Shown: positions 18,586 to 27,581 of the stretch, one piece after another
Layout of the letters: each line of letters opens with the position of its first letter
Numbering within the stretch: the first letter of the stretch is position 1
Assembly: GCF_963678635.1 (NCBI RefSeq)
Contig: NC_087064.1
Span: 40,398,530 to 40,462,529, forward strand
Direction of reading: 5' to 3'
From: Symsagittifera roscoffensis
Taxonomy: Eukaryota > Xenacoelomorpha > Acoela > Convolutidae
DNA length: 64,000 nt
Notes under the pieces: model-generated
Told to the model about the DNA's origin: nothing
Seen by the model: the letters and a program-made list of their open reading frames with translations, nothing else
Databases searched by the model: none
Translations under genes and position numbers: made by a program

Positions 18586-19191
18586 TCAGGCGATGCTCAA
18601 GTAGTATTTCTTGTGAAGATGCACCATTATCTCAGTTTCTGCGAAGACCACGTGTAGGATAGCGTACAATTCCCTTGGGCTCAATTTCCCCCTGTTTGGG
18701 TCATACACCGGCATTGAGACCTCCGTTATCCCTCTTTCAATCATGAAGTCTCGTAGTCTCGTTAGTGCCAACATCACGTGTTCAGGGTCGATCGTGTTTC
18801 TGTCATTGACCCTCGTCACTAGGAAGCACAGATATTTGCCCGGGACTTGTGCTACTGATGGTGGAAGCGCGGCCATTCCTCCCAGTCCCGGTCTCTGTCT
18901 AAACAGAAACTCCACGTTCTGGTATTCTCTCTTGAAGTCTGCTTCCAGTCTTCATTTGAAACTCATGTCCGCCGTGATACATATTGCGCTAGTCCTGTCT
19001 GACAGAATGAAGTCACTATCCGTTATGAGGATATTCTCTGAGTATTCGTTTAGTATTTCAAACTTCGTTTTGAAATTCCATCCTATGATAGGCTCGGCCT
19101 CCTCCCCTTCCAGCTCCAGTCCGCGCTTTTCTCTCACTTCTCTGAGTTTCGTTATCATCAAATTTTCGGTGTGGGTAAGTCCTACCCCCAC
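18586..19191 (-). pseudogene. Macro-like domain downstream of integrase, one in-frame stop
   Basis: Two frames in the same register (19191-18952 and 18915-18586) are separated by one stop near 18952. Together they follow the macro-domain pattern: a beta strand with NILITDSDFILSDRTSAICI, then a Gly-rich turn with RPGLGGMAALPPSV, then GKYLCFLVTRVNDRNTIDPE, LTRLRDFMIERGITEVSMPV and a final helix/strand (YAILHVVFAETEIMVHL). Macro domains bind or hydrolyse ADP-ribose derivatives. The usual N-x-N/G-x-G residues are not clearly kept, so activity is uncertain. The first frame starts with GTG and overlaps the integrase tail, so a frameshift probably joined it to pol. Confidence 0.5.
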
Positions 19192-19943
19192 TCCCGGACA
19201 AAAATGTTTATCGACGTCCGCGTCGATGATGCTGGGTCTGAATTATCCGGCGGAATGTCGAGCGGGCTGTCTGTTGCCGTCCAGCCGAAAAGAGGATCCT
19301 CCGTTTTCATGTACTTCCCCGCTGATATGTCAACTTGCTGTATGCTCTGTGCTTCCTCGCTTTCGTTCTTGACATCGCACATCCATTCTAATATCCTCAG
19401 GTTCGTATTTTCCCTCCTCTCTATTTCGCCCTGTTCTAAATCCGTTTCCCGCTCCGGCGTCGAGTAGTCTTCCTGTGGATAGTGTTCATTATCATTGATG
19501 ATCTGCCATTCACCATCTGCCGCCAGCTCGCCCACACTTGTTAGTTCTCTGCATAGGTCATCGGGCTTTATCTTGTCGATCAGGAAATCGTCCCCGTACC
19601 TGTTGTACCTCATGCCTGTGCGTTTGCGATTGCCACTCCTTGTCCCCGCTGGTATTGACAAGTCTGGTTCTGTCCACTTCGGCACCTCACCTTGATCCGG
19701 ATCGTTCCAATCTTCTGCCACAAAAGATTCCGCTTCAGAGTCCGCGTCTATTTTTTCATTGTCATCCAAACTCAAGTTCTCATTGCCATCATTTTTATCT
19801 CTGGTGCCTTTCTCGTTCACTTCACATGCTGGTTCCACCAGTAGGAACTCTAGTCCCTCCATGTCTTTTGGTATACACCAGTCCTCTGGGGATGGGACAT
19901 GAGGCTTCAGGTTCTCATAATGTGCTGCTCGCCCAGTACTCAA
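19182..19943 (-). CDS. pol: C-terminal tail of pol, after integrase
   Basis: A 253-residue frame in the same register as the integrase frame and separated from it by a single TAA at 19947-19949. It begins with STGRAAHYENLKPHVPSPED, the segment that normally follows the GPF/Y module at the integrase C-terminus. A long acidic, Asp/Glu/Asn-rich region follows (residues 40-110) and then RKRTGMRYNRYGDDFLIDK. It probably does not act alone; it is the disordered C-terminal extension of Pol, leading into the macro-like domain. Confidence 0.7.
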   Translation of the reverse strand: MSTGRAAHYENLKPHVPSPEDWCIPKDMEGLEFLLVEPACEVNEKGTRDKNDGNENLSLDDNEKIDADSEAESFVAEDWNDPDQGEVPKWTEPDLSIPAGTRSGNRKRTGMRYNRYGDDFLIDKIKPDDLCRELTSVGELAADGEWQIINDNEHYPQEDYSTPERETDLEQGEIERRENTNLRILEWMCDVKNESEEAQSIQQVDISAGKYMKTEDPLFGWTATDSPLDIPPDNSDPASSTRTSINIFVREWG

Positions 19944-19946
19944 GCG

Positions 19947-21638
19947 TTAGAACCGTCCTTGTTGATGTACTTCAGTTATCATGAATGGTCCTCTCCATTT
20001 CTTGAGTAGCTTCTTCGTCCCTTTGGGCGGTATCACATTCTGGAAAACCCACACATACTGGCCCACTTCATATGGCTTCGCCTGTAATATTTTTTCATCA
20101 TATTTCTTGCGCTGTCTCATTTGTGCCTGCGCCGTGTTCCTTCTGCACAGCTCGTTTATTTCCTGCTGTCTCCTGATCGCCTCTTTCACGTAAGCTTGAG
20201 GCGACGTCCTCTTTCCTTCATACTCCGGGTAAAAGAACGTCAGGGGCATCGCTCTCTCTTTGCCTGTCAACATCATGAATGGGCTGATTCCCGTCGTTGA
20301 GTGTTGAGTACTGTTGTATGCCCCTACGACTTGAGGCAGATACTTATCCCAGTCTGTCATGTATCTAGAGCAGTATACCCTCAGCATGTTCACCAACGTT
20401 CTATTCTGTCTCTCTACCAGCCCGTTGGTCTGCGGATGGTAAGTCGTTGAGTGTGCTTGAGCTATATGTGACCTCTTCATTAATTCCTTAGTCAAGTCCC
20501 CCACAAAGGCTTTGCCGTTGTCTGACTGAAAAGTCATTGGACAACCATACCTTGATATCCAATGGGTTATCAAGTGGTCACAAGTCTCCTCTGCCGAAGC
20601 TGTTTGACACGGCACCGCCTCTGCCAGCTTTGTGAAGTGATCAATTATAACCAGTATCTGGTTATACCCTGAGTCCGTCATGCAAATCTTCTGATGGTCT
20701 ATTTGCAACACTTCATTAAATTTCGAGCTTTCCACCGACTTGAGTAGGAATTTCATCTTCCTAGGGTGTTTCACTTGCAAACATGCCAGGCATGCATTCA
20801 CCCACCTCTCACAGGCTTTCCTCAATCCTGGCCAATCGAACCTATGAAGTATTCTTTGTTGCACTTTGTCTATCCCCTGGTGCCCCATTTGATCATGTGA
20901 TCTGAACAGCACCTCTGTCTGATATAATTGTGGTAATATGATGAGGTTGTGCTTGTGTAGTATTTTGTCTTCTTCTTTTCTCTTGCATGCTACAACCCCA
21001 TCAGCCGTGTGATAGAGTAACTCTTTCCTCTCTTTGTAGAACTGGCTCAGGATCTTGTAGCTGTCTTCCTCAAGTTCCCCTTTCTCCTTAGATCCCATTC
21101 GGATCCATTTTGAGAGATTGCTTGTCATCTTGTCATTCTTCTGGGCTCTTACCAGGTCCGACAGCCTGTATCTTGCTTTGACATGTTCCTTCAGCGCCAT
21201 GATCTGCCCATTCATCTCCCCAGGGTTGTGGATGTCGTCATTCAGCTTCACGCATACTATCCTCCTTACTACCTTCATGTCGTCTTCCGGCACCAGATTT
21301 GTTCTCACATTCGAATTGCATGATAGCTCCCTGAATGGCTTCTTCGAAACTGCAATCCTTTCAAGTTCTTCACCACCTCGTATCTCCTGCACATCCAAGT
21401 TGAAGGTTCCTGATGATGGATCTGTTTGTAGTTCCCTGTCGTGGTGTCTAATCTTTTCTTCTGCCAATATCATGCAGAGACTATCTTGATTGTCACTGCT
21501 CGCTTCCGAGTCCACATCCCACAATCCACACTCCCCGGACAAATTTTCTCCTTCAGTGTTTTCTTCTTCTGTGGACGTGGACCGCTCCCCGGACTCTTGA
21601 CCTGGTCCCAGGTATTCAGCTTCTTCCTTGAATTCCAC
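19947..21638 (-). CDS. pol: Ty3-type integrase
   Basis: A 563-residue frame. Residues 1-200 are a linker from RNase H, acidic and poorly conserved. The zinc domain follows: H248, H253, C283, C286. The catalytic core has D314 (LQIDH), D373 (FQSDNGKAF) and E409 (NGLVERQNRTL), with exactly 35 residues between the last two, the D-D-35-E pattern. KKWRGPFMITEV near the end is a GPF/Y-type module typical of Ty3/gypsy integrases. The enzyme joins cDNA into host DNA. A TAA (19947-19949) cuts it from its tail and a TAA (21672-21674) from RNase H. Confidence 0.92.
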   Translation of the reverse strand: MEFKEEAEYLGPGQESGERSTSTEEENTEGENLSGECGLWDVDSEASSDNQDSLCMILAEEKIRHHDRELQTDPSSGTFNLDVQEIRGGEELERIAVSKKPFRELSCNSNVRTNLVPEDDMKVVRRIVCVKLNDDIHNPGEMNGQIMALKEHVKARYRLSDLVRAQKNDKMTSNLSKWIRMGSKEKGELEEDSYKILSQFYKERKELLYHTADGVVACKRKEEDKILHKHNLIILPQLYQTEVLFRSHDQMGHQGIDKVQQRILHRFDWPGLRKACERWVNACLACLQVKHPRKMKFLLKSVESSKFNEVLQIDHQKICMTDSGYNQILVIIDHFTKLAEAVPCQTASAEETCDHLITHWISRYGCPMTFQSDNGKAFVGDLTKELMKRSHIAQAHSTTYHPQTNGLVERQNRTLVNMLRVYCSRYMTDWDKYLPQVVGAYNSTQHSTTGISPFMMLTGKERAMPLTFFYPEYEGKRTSPQAYVKEAIRRQQEINELCRRNTAQAQMRQRKKYDEKILQAKPYEVGQYVWVFQNVIPPKGTKKLLKKWRGPFMITEVHQQGRF

Positions 21639-21671
21639 TTTCTTTCTCCTGACTCTAGTCTGTTCAAGTAA

Positions 21672-22826
21672 TTAAGCTGGGATCTTTTCAACCAGTGACT
21701 GCACCACTTCCTTCCCATCTAGATTAGTCACCTTCGAGGTGTTTCTATCACTAGCCGTCCCGTTCTTCCGCAGTATTGTGACCTCAGGTTCTTCTCTACA
21801 GTTTTCTTGAATCAAGGGCTTATCATCTGCTAGTCTCTCGAGTAACCCCTTTAAGTCTTCGTCTATTTGTGCTTCCTTCGTCTCTACCTGTTTGAGATCG
21901 TAGCCTTTTGCTTTGAGCGTCTCCCTCGCGATCTTTGACTTGAGCATTATTCCTATCGGCATCCCTCGGTTCTTTCTCAAGATTGTTTTTCTCGTAGTTT
22001 CCTTTGTTAACTCGGGGTGATCTTCTATTGGTTTGCCTGATTTGTCCAACCATCTTGTGAGAGGAAGACTGTCATACGTTTCCTTGTCCATGAAGGAGAA
22101 GCCATCTTTGATTTCAGGTCTATCTGCCTCCCTCTGTTCTTGTCTCTCGTAGAACTCCGTCTTCTTGCTCAAGCCGTCAGCATTTTGATGTTTGTCTCGT
22201 GTTCTGTGCTCAATTATCATATTGTATCCGTCCAGGCGAACTATCCACCTCCCAATGTAACTTTGGTCCATTGAGTACGTCTTCAGCCAGCTTAGTGCCC
22301 GGTTGTCGACCCGCAATTTGAATGGCTCACTGCCTAGGTATGCCCTATATTTCTCGACAAAGGTAACCACCGCGAACATCTCTGCTTTCGGTGCTCCGTA
22401 CTTCATTTCCGTGTCACTTAGGACTTTGCTACCGTACGCTATCGATCTCAAGACTGTCTTCCCGTTCCACTCTTGTTCTTGGTGGAGAATTCCAGATATC
22501 GCTACTACCGACGCGTCCGTATCCAGTACGTACATCCCCTTCTCTGTTGGCATCCCTAGTACTGGTGCCTCGCACAACTCTTTCTTTATTCTCTGGAATG
22601 AATCTTCTGCTGCGTTATTCCACGTGAATTTCTTGCCCTTGTGCCTCATTAACTGTTGCATCGGATAAACCTTGTCTGCGTAGCCTTTGACAAAATCTCT
22701 ATAGTAGTTTGCAAAACCCAGAAAGCTCATCAATTGGTGTTCCGTCTTCGGCGATTTCCAAGCTAGGACTGCCTCTACCGCGTCTGGATCTGGTCTGATG
22801 CCGTGTTTGTCCACCATCCTGCCCAA
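21672..22826 (-). CDS. pol: RT connection and RNase H domain
   Basis: A 384-residue frame in register with the flanking RT and integrase frames. It starts in the RT thumb (RPDPDAVEAVLAWKSPKTEH), then FLGFANYYRDFVKGYA, and an RNase H domain with D104 (YVLDTDAS), E149 (YGAPKAEMFAVV), D174 (LRVDNRALSWL) and D217 (HQNADGLSKK). RNase H degrades the RNA of the RNA:DNA hybrid. About 160 further residues are charged linker. Both ends are defined by nonsense codons (22866 side and 21672). Confidence 0.9.
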   Translation of the reverse strand: MGRMVDKHGIRPDPDAVEAVLAWKSPKTEHQLMSFLGFANYYRDFVKGYADKVYPMQQLMRHKGKKFTWNNAAEDSFQRIKKELCEAPVLGMPTEKGMYVLDTDASVVAISGILHQEQEWNGKTVLRSIAYGSKVLSDTEMKYGAPKAEMFAVVTFVEKYRAYLGSEPFKLRVDNRALSWLKTYSMDQSYIGRWIVRLDGYNMIIEHRTRDKHQNADGLSKKTEFYERQEQREADRPEIKDGFSFMDKETYDSLPLTRWLDKSGKPIEDHPELTKETTRKTILRKNRGMPIGIMLKSKIARETLKAKGYDLKQVETKEAQIDEDLKGLLERLADDKPLIQENCREEPEVTILRKNGTASDRNTSKVTNLDGKEVVQSLVEKIPA

Positions 22827-22865
22827 GTATTTTATCGAGTCCTTGAGTATCTCGCACTTTGACGG

Positions 22866-23240
22866 TTAACACTTCAGCCCCGACCTCCTCATACACGCAA
22901 ATAATTCGTCGAGTCTCTCAGTGTGGTCCTCTAGTGTGGGTGTCGCTATTACCACGTCATCCACATAGCACATTACCAGATTGCCGTACTTCTTCGTCAC
23001 GCCTATCAGCGCGTGTGCCATCAACCGCTGAAACGTGGCTGTGGCATTGCAAAGTCCAAACGGCATCCGTTTCCATTGAAACAGACCCAACTCGCAGGCA
23101 AACCCTGTCTTGTCCCTGTCCTGCTTCCTCAGCGGTACCTGCCAAAAAGCCGAGCCTAAATCAAGAGTCGTAAAAAATTTTGCATCACCTAACTTCGAGA
23201 GGCTCTCATCAATCCTAGGTATGGGATAGGCATCCTTCAC
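22866..23240 (-). CDS. pol: Reverse transcriptase catalytic core
   Basis: A 124-residue frame: AYPIPRIDESLSKLGDAKFF, TTLDLGSAFWQVPL (D27), MPFGLCNATATFQRLM and the YVDD box at 92-95 (VMCYVDDVVIATP). This is classical Ty3/gypsy RT spelling. It is cut from the upstream part by a frameshift near 23,250 and from the downstream part by TAA at 22866-22868; both flanks continue the same protein. Confidence 0.92.
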   Translation of the reverse strand: MKDAYPIPRIDESLSKLGDAKFFTTLDLGSAFWQVPLRKQDRDKTGFACELGLFQWKRMPFGLCNATATFQRLMAHALIGVTKKYGNLVMCYVDDVVIATPTLEDHTERLDELFACMRRSGLKC

Positions 23241-23265
23241 CGTGACGGAGTTCAGGTATCGAAAG

Positions 23266-24900
23266 TCACAACTGGTCGCCTTTCTTTTTGGCCATCACTA
23301 CTCCACACGCCCACGGTGATTTGGATGGTTCTATCATGTCATACTCTAGTAGCGTTTCAATCTCCTTTCTACACGCATCCGATTTGTGTGGGGTCATGCG
23401 CCTCGCCCCCTCCCTGTGCGGTATTGCGTTTTCCTCAAGTTCTATTTCATGCTCAACAAAATTACAACACCCGATGTCTGCCTTATGTCTTGAAAAAACT
23501 TCCTCGTTCCGCTCTAGTACGTCCTTAATGGCTTCGAGCTGTTCGTCCGAGAACTTGCCTCTTAAGTGTTCAATATCCGGTAGAACCGGTTTATCACCCT
23601 GTATTTCATCTGATGTGGGCCGTTCCGGGAAATTCAAACAGCTCGATAGACCATCGTCCGTCTCTGACTTAAGTGACTTCACAAGACCTGATGAATCTTT
23701 TGTTTTGGTTAATCGTCTCAAGATACAAATTTTGTCCCCATGATTGGGACAATCAACAACTTCATTTTGTTTATGGTTTTCAGTCATTTCATATCGAGTT
23801 TTAACAGGTAAAGCATATCCCAGTTTCCTCCCCCTCTGTATCGTGATTGGCATGTCAAGGGTATTCAACAAGACACTCACGCAGAGGCCGCTCTTCGTAA
23901 TCGAGAAGGATCTTCCTAAAACAGCAGCACTTTGACTATTTGGATTTGGGACTACGCATACCTGCTTGTTGTCACTTAGTTCATTGTAATTTTTCATTCG
24001 TAAGCTTACAATCGCCGCCTCATTCGCCTTTAGCCTCACCCTCCTATTCAAGAATACCGGTGCTTTGGTTTCATTTGCCATTATTAAATTTACCGGTTTG
24101 ATTGGGTACCTCCTATTCGGGTTCCGTATCCTGAACATTGCGTTGTTTAGATCAATCGCTACATCAAAGTTCCTGATGAAGTCTCTGCCTAAAATAAATT
24201 GGTCAGACTCTTCTAGGTTTTCTACCACAAGAAAGCTCATCCACAGGTTACGTTCCCCCAGATTGAGGGCTATTATCGGCGTTCTGCCTAACACCCGCAG
24301 GGCCCCTTTATTCGCAGCTGACAACCGTATTCTCGAATTTATCAAATCATCTTTGTTGAAGCGCATTCGTTCCCAAGTTTCGATTGGTATGACACTAAAG
24401 ACTGCTCCCGTATCAAGTAGCCCACGTAACTGAGTCTTTTTACCACTTATGTCTAGCACGTGTCCTGTCACAACTGCCTCTGTCCCGATGTGCATCGCAT
24501 CTTCTTCAAGCATGGCGCAGTGTCCAATCGATCTCACTTTCAACTCTTCTCTTCCCACGTAGATTTGCCCAATTAGGTCTTCGTCACATGTTATCATTGT
24601 TTTGGTATAGATGTTGATTCCATCTATATTTAGCATCACTTCATGTGGACCATACGCTTCTGTGTACCTGTTATCAACACGTACCGACTTGCTACCCCCT
24701 CTCGTGAGTAGTGCTCTCAATGCTCTAGAAGTCGTTTGTGGGCTTATACTACTCAAGTAATCTGCGTACACATCAATGTGCATTATTGTCTGGTCACTTG
24801 GTTCGCCCAAGTTTCTCGTTACTTCGTGGCCGTCCACAGTGATTATTGACATTATTCTTGCCCCAATCTTTGTTATGCCAAATGGCTTTCCTGTAACCAT
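23266..24900 (-). CDS. pol: Aspartic protease and RT N-terminus
   Basis: A 544-residue frame. The retropepsin core is at about 145-270: LRGLLDTGAVFSVIP with catalytic D163-T-G165, and FILGRDFIRNFDVAI as the ILGxD flap-side motif. A long spacer follows, then the start of RT at residues 470-544 (VEHEIELEENAIPHREGARR, then IEPSKSPWACGVVMAKKKG). The protease would mature Gag-Pol. The first Met used here is in the Gag-Pol junction; the preceding frame (24961-25509) has the same register, so read-through or a nonsense change separates gag and pol. Confidence 0.9.
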   Translation of the reverse strand: MVTGKPFGITKIGARIMSIITVDGHEVTRNLGEPSDQTIMHIDVYADYLSSISPQTTSRALRALLTRGGSKSVRVDNRYTEAYGPHEVMLNIDGINIYTKTMITCDEDLIGQIYVGREELKVRSIGHCAMLEEDAMHIGTEAVVTGHVLDISGKKTQLRGLLDTGAVFSVIPIETWERMRFNKDDLINSRIRLSAANKGALRVLGRTPIIALNLGERNLWMSFLVVENLEESDQFILGRDFIRNFDVAIDLNNAMFRIRNPNRRYPIKPVNLIMANETKAPVFLNRRVRLKANEAAIVSLRMKNYNELSDNKQVCVVPNPNSQSAAVLGRSFSITKSGLCVSVLLNTLDMPITIQRGRKLGYALPVKTRYEMTENHKQNEVVDCPNHGDKICILRRLTKTKDSSGLVKSLKSETDDGLSSCLNFPERPTSDEIQGDKPVLPDIEHLRGKFSDEQLEAIKDVLERNEEVFSRHKADIGCCNFVEHEIELEENAIPHREGARRMTPHKSDACRKEIETLLEYDMIEPSKSPWACGVVMAKKKGDQL

Positions 24901-24960
24901 TTTTACCGTGTTGCAATTTCCATTTTTTGTCGACCCCTCAGCAGCTTCTGGTATTGTCTG

Positions 24961-25509
24961 TCAGCAACTTAATGCTTCGTTCATCTTCTGTCTTTGGATT
25001 TCTTGCTTCAGTCGTTGTTCTATTTCTTTCGCTGCTAGGTCTTGTTTCACTTTGTTGATAGCCTCCGCTGCCGCCTTCTCATAATCTATTTCTTGTGCGT
25101 TCTTCACCGTTGCCTCTACTGCACTATTACATTGTGTTACAGCTTTTACTGTTTTCGTCGGTAGCTCCGCATTTGGTCTTTCTAGGTTTTTCGTCTCAAA
25201 TTCACCTTGTCTGTTTTTTTGGTTCTGCACTGCTGCTAGCGCCAACTTGTGTTTTGGATGACTCTGGTTCTTGACCGCTTCCCAAAACAACGGACAGTCC
25301 ATCCTGAAGTGTCCCTCTTGGTTGCAGAAGAAGCATCTTGCACCAATTTTGATGATCAAGCCACTATAGAACTCGTGTTCTTCCATCTGACTCATATCTT
25401 CCTCATCGGGCGCATATCCTAAACTCTTCATGCCCTGTTTGTATGTCGTGCAGTCCGCCACATGATGATCAGCTGACCCGCAGTTCGCGCATGATCTGCG
25501 TTTGTCCAT
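24961..25509 (-). CDS. gag: Gag nucleocapsid with two CCHC knuckles
   Basis: A 182-residue frame with two zinc knuckles of C-x2-C-x4-H-x4-C form: C7, C10, H15, C20 and C59, C62, H67, C72 (RCFFCNQEGHFRMDC). They bind RNA and package the genome. A helical Lys/Glu/Gln-rich C-terminal part follows (about 120-180). The frame overlaps the end of the capsid frame (25428-25997), whose last residues are this same sequence in the wrong register, so an indel near 25,520 has split Gag. Confidence 0.88.
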   Translation of the reverse strand: MDKRRSCANCGSADHHVADCTTYKQGMKSLGYAPDEEDMSQMEEHEFYSGLIIKIGARCFFCNQEGHFRMDCPLFWEAVKNQSHPKHKLALAAVQNQKNRQGEFETKNLERPNAELPTKTVKAVTQCNSAVEATVKNAQEIDYEKAAAEAINKVKQDLAAKEIEQRLKQEIQRQKMNEALSC

Positions 25510-25997
25510 GTCATCTCTGGGCTTGTACCATGACGACCTTTGTGGCTGACTCCCCCTTGTGTGTTCCTATTGTCTGAGTACGAGTATTTCTTTGGTTTCA
25601 TCAGCATGTACTCTCTTGACTTCTGCCTCATTTCTTCTGGAGTTGGTGCACTGTTTTTCGACAATGTATAGTACGTTGCTAACATCGTTCTCAAGTCATC
25701 ACTTTTTACCCCATCAATGAACTTTGAGGCGATGCTGAAGTTCCTCCGATTGGTGGATTCTTCCGGGTGACTCCTTCTTCTCAAGCTCTCAAGATCATCT
25801 AGGAACCTGTCAATCGATTCATCGTCCCTTTGTCTCCTCTTTTCAAATCGCATCATCGCTTGATGACCCTTCATGCCTGAGCCGAATCTATTCAACAATA
25901 TTTCAAAGATTTTGTCCGCTGTGTCGCGTTCCTCTTCCTTCTTCGCAACCACGCACTTCAATGCCGTGCCTTCCAGATTGCTCAGTATCGCATCCAT
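25428..25997 (-). CDS. gag: Gag capsid-like domain
   Basis: A 189-residue frame whose first 120 residues match the Ty3-type retrotransposon gag pattern: AILSNLEGTALKCVVAKK, then IFEILLNRFGSGMKGHQAMM, RDDESIDRFLDDLESLRRRS and ASKFIDGVKSDDLRTMLATY. This all-helical region builds the particle shell. The last ~30 residues are out of frame relative to the nucleocapsid. The upstream part continues in another frame at 25982-26167. Confidence 0.8.
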   Translation of the reverse strand: MDAILSNLEGTALKCVVAKKEEERDTADKIFEILLNRFGSGMKGHQAMMRFEKRRQRDDESIDRFLDDLESLRRRSHPEESTNRRNFSIASKFIDGVKSDDLRTMLATYYTLSKNSAPTPEEMRQKSREYMLMKPKKYSYSDNRNTQGGVSHKGRHGTSPEMTWTNADHARTAGQLIIMWRTARHTNRA

Positions 25998-26167
25998 CTA
26001 TGATTGCATCCATCTGAATCATCTTTGAACTCCTTCGGTTTCTTGAAGGTTTTCCTGGATTTGTTGCTTCCTCTGTCACTGGAGTCGGTATTCCTTGTGG
26101 CGAAGGCTTCTAGCGTCCTGTTCATCATTTCCCAGGTGCTTGCCCATGTCATGGCATCCGGTCCCAC
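25982..26167 (-). CDS. gag: Gag segment between coiled coil and capsid
   Basis: A 61-residue frame with TWASTWEMMNRTLEAFATRN and a basic patch (SNKSRKTFKKPKEFK). It lies immediately upstream of the capsid frame and overlaps it by 16 bp, so it is most likely the same protein shifted by a small indel. On its own it has no recognisable domain. Confidence 0.5.
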   Translation of the reverse strand: MGPDAMTWASTWEMMNRTLEAFATRNTDSSDRGSNKSRKTFKKPKEFKDDSDGCNHRWMRY

Positions 26168-26304
26168 GTTGTTGTGAGTCGTGGAGTCCCCTGGACCACT
26201 GGTTGTGTTCTCTGTTCCATTTTTATAATGGCCCTGGCCCCCACCGGTGCCGTAATCGCGGCCTCCCGGGTTGCTGGTAACGGTGTTGACTGTCGTTTGT
26301 TCCT

Positions 26305-26769
26305 TTAAGGCTCCACGAAGTCCACTCTATTACCTTGTGTCCTCTCTGCAGCTGGCCTGTCTTGTTGTGTTGAATTCCTAACTATAGCGTCTAGCTTTGT
26401 CTGTATTGCACTTGAGCTCTCAGCCTGTTCCCTACTCATCGTATCCATTCTCGTTTCCAAACTCCCTAACTGGCAATTCACTGCGTCATATCGCTGCTTC
26501 ATTTCCTGCATGTCCTTTCTGATGTTCTTCTCTCGCTCTTCATCAGTGGTTTCTACTTTGTCAGACATCTTCTGAAGCTTTTCCTCCGTCGCTCTCGCTA
26601 GATGGAAATAGTTGTCCAAGTACTCATATTTGTTGTGTCTCATTTCCTTCTTTATCACATTTCTATCCTCTTCGCTGTGCTTCAGTTTCTCATCTATCTG
26701 ATCTAGTTTCGCCATCAAGTCGCTTAACTCAAGAGTCGTCGTTCCATGGTCCGTTGTTGTCCTGGTCAC
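26305..26769 (-). CDS. gag: Gag N-terminal coiled-coil region
   Basis: A 154-residue frame dominated by heptad-like charged helix from about residue 12 to 125 (LSDLMAKLDQIDEKLKHSEE and onward), consistent with self-association of Gag. It shares its register with the frame at 26830-27309, separated by stops between 26770 and 26829, so one Gag N-terminus probably spanned both. Confidence 0.6.
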   Translation of the reverse strand: MTRTTTDHGTTTLELSDLMAKLDQIDEKLKHSEEDRNVIKKEMRHNKYEYLDNYFHLARATEEKLQKMSDKVETTDEEREKNIRKDMQEMKQRYDAVNCQLGSLETRMDTMSREQAESSSAIQTKLDAIVRNSTQQDRPAAERTQGNRVDFVEP

Positions 26770-26829
26770 TGGTCCCGATGTTCAATGACCCTCGTTCTGA
26801 TCGGTCTCTGTCGTTCTCGTGGATACTGT

Positions 26830-27309
26830 TCAGAATGTTTTGCTTTTCTCAACTTTCGTCTCCTCCACTGCTGCGTCCTTCGATCTCATTCCGACCATCA
26901 TTGCTAATCTTTCAGTAAAAGACGTTCTCTTTTGAGACTCATCCTTCACTGTTTCTTGCGTGTTGCCTGTTGTGTCTTCCGCGTTGTCTATCGGTGAGAA
27001 CTCTATGGGATTCGGGTTAGGTTCTTCCGCATTAGGCATTGGAGTTGACTCTGTCGTCTTCTTTCCTGCTTCATCCACACTTTGATCAGGTGTCTCTAGA
27101 TCAATCTCGATGGTGGGTTCTACTCGTTCCTCTTCTGTGCCCTCTTTTGCTTTGTTCTCCGTGGTACTCCTCGTGCTGACCATTCTAACTGAAAAGTTCT
27201 TCTTTGTTACTTTCGGACCCATCGATGTTGTTTTACGTAGCGACAAGTTGTACTTTGTCTTCGCATCGGTAGACCTCTTTTCAGCTACCGGTACCCTGCT
27301 TCGCCTCAT
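26830..27309 (-). CDS. gag: Start of gag
   Basis: A 159-residue frame beginning MRRSRVPVAEKRS. It is Lys/Arg-rich for 60 residues, then acidic and Pro/Glu/Thr-rich (an unstructured region), ending ERLAMMVGMRSKDAAVEETK. It is the first long frame after the 5' leader on the coding strand, so 27309 is the best candidate for the gag start. No domain is recognised. Confidence 0.6.
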   Translation of the reverse strand: MRRSRVPVAEKRSTDAKTKYNLSLRKTTSMGPKVTKKNFSVRMVSTRSTTENKAKEGTEEERVEPTIEIDLETPDQSVDEAGKKTTESTPMPNAEEPNPNPIEFSPIDNAEDTTGNTQETVKDESQKRTSFTERLAMMVGMRSKDAAVEETKVEKSKTF

Positions 27310-27581
27310 TATTTACAATTGTTACTATTTACAGTATTACTATCTACAAAATTCTACTCTAAAGTTAAAACCTCTTTTGGAAAAAAAAAATTTTTTTTTT
27401 AAAAAGAAATCGACGATTTGCTGAAAACAACTTTTCTTAAGCTCTTGAAAATTTTATGTGTTAGGATAGGATAGGGAATATGATCTTACAATTGGTTACT
27501 TCAACCTGACTTAGTACTCTTTTAGTGCCCCCTTCCTATTATTCAGTGTTGTCCCAGTGCTTCTTGTTAGTATCCCCAGAC
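27310..27581 (-). other. Leader segment next to gag
   Basis: About 270 bp upstream of the gag start on the coding strand. It has long A and T runs (27379-27400) and no convincing gene. It separates the gag start from the minisatellite. Confidence 0.5.
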
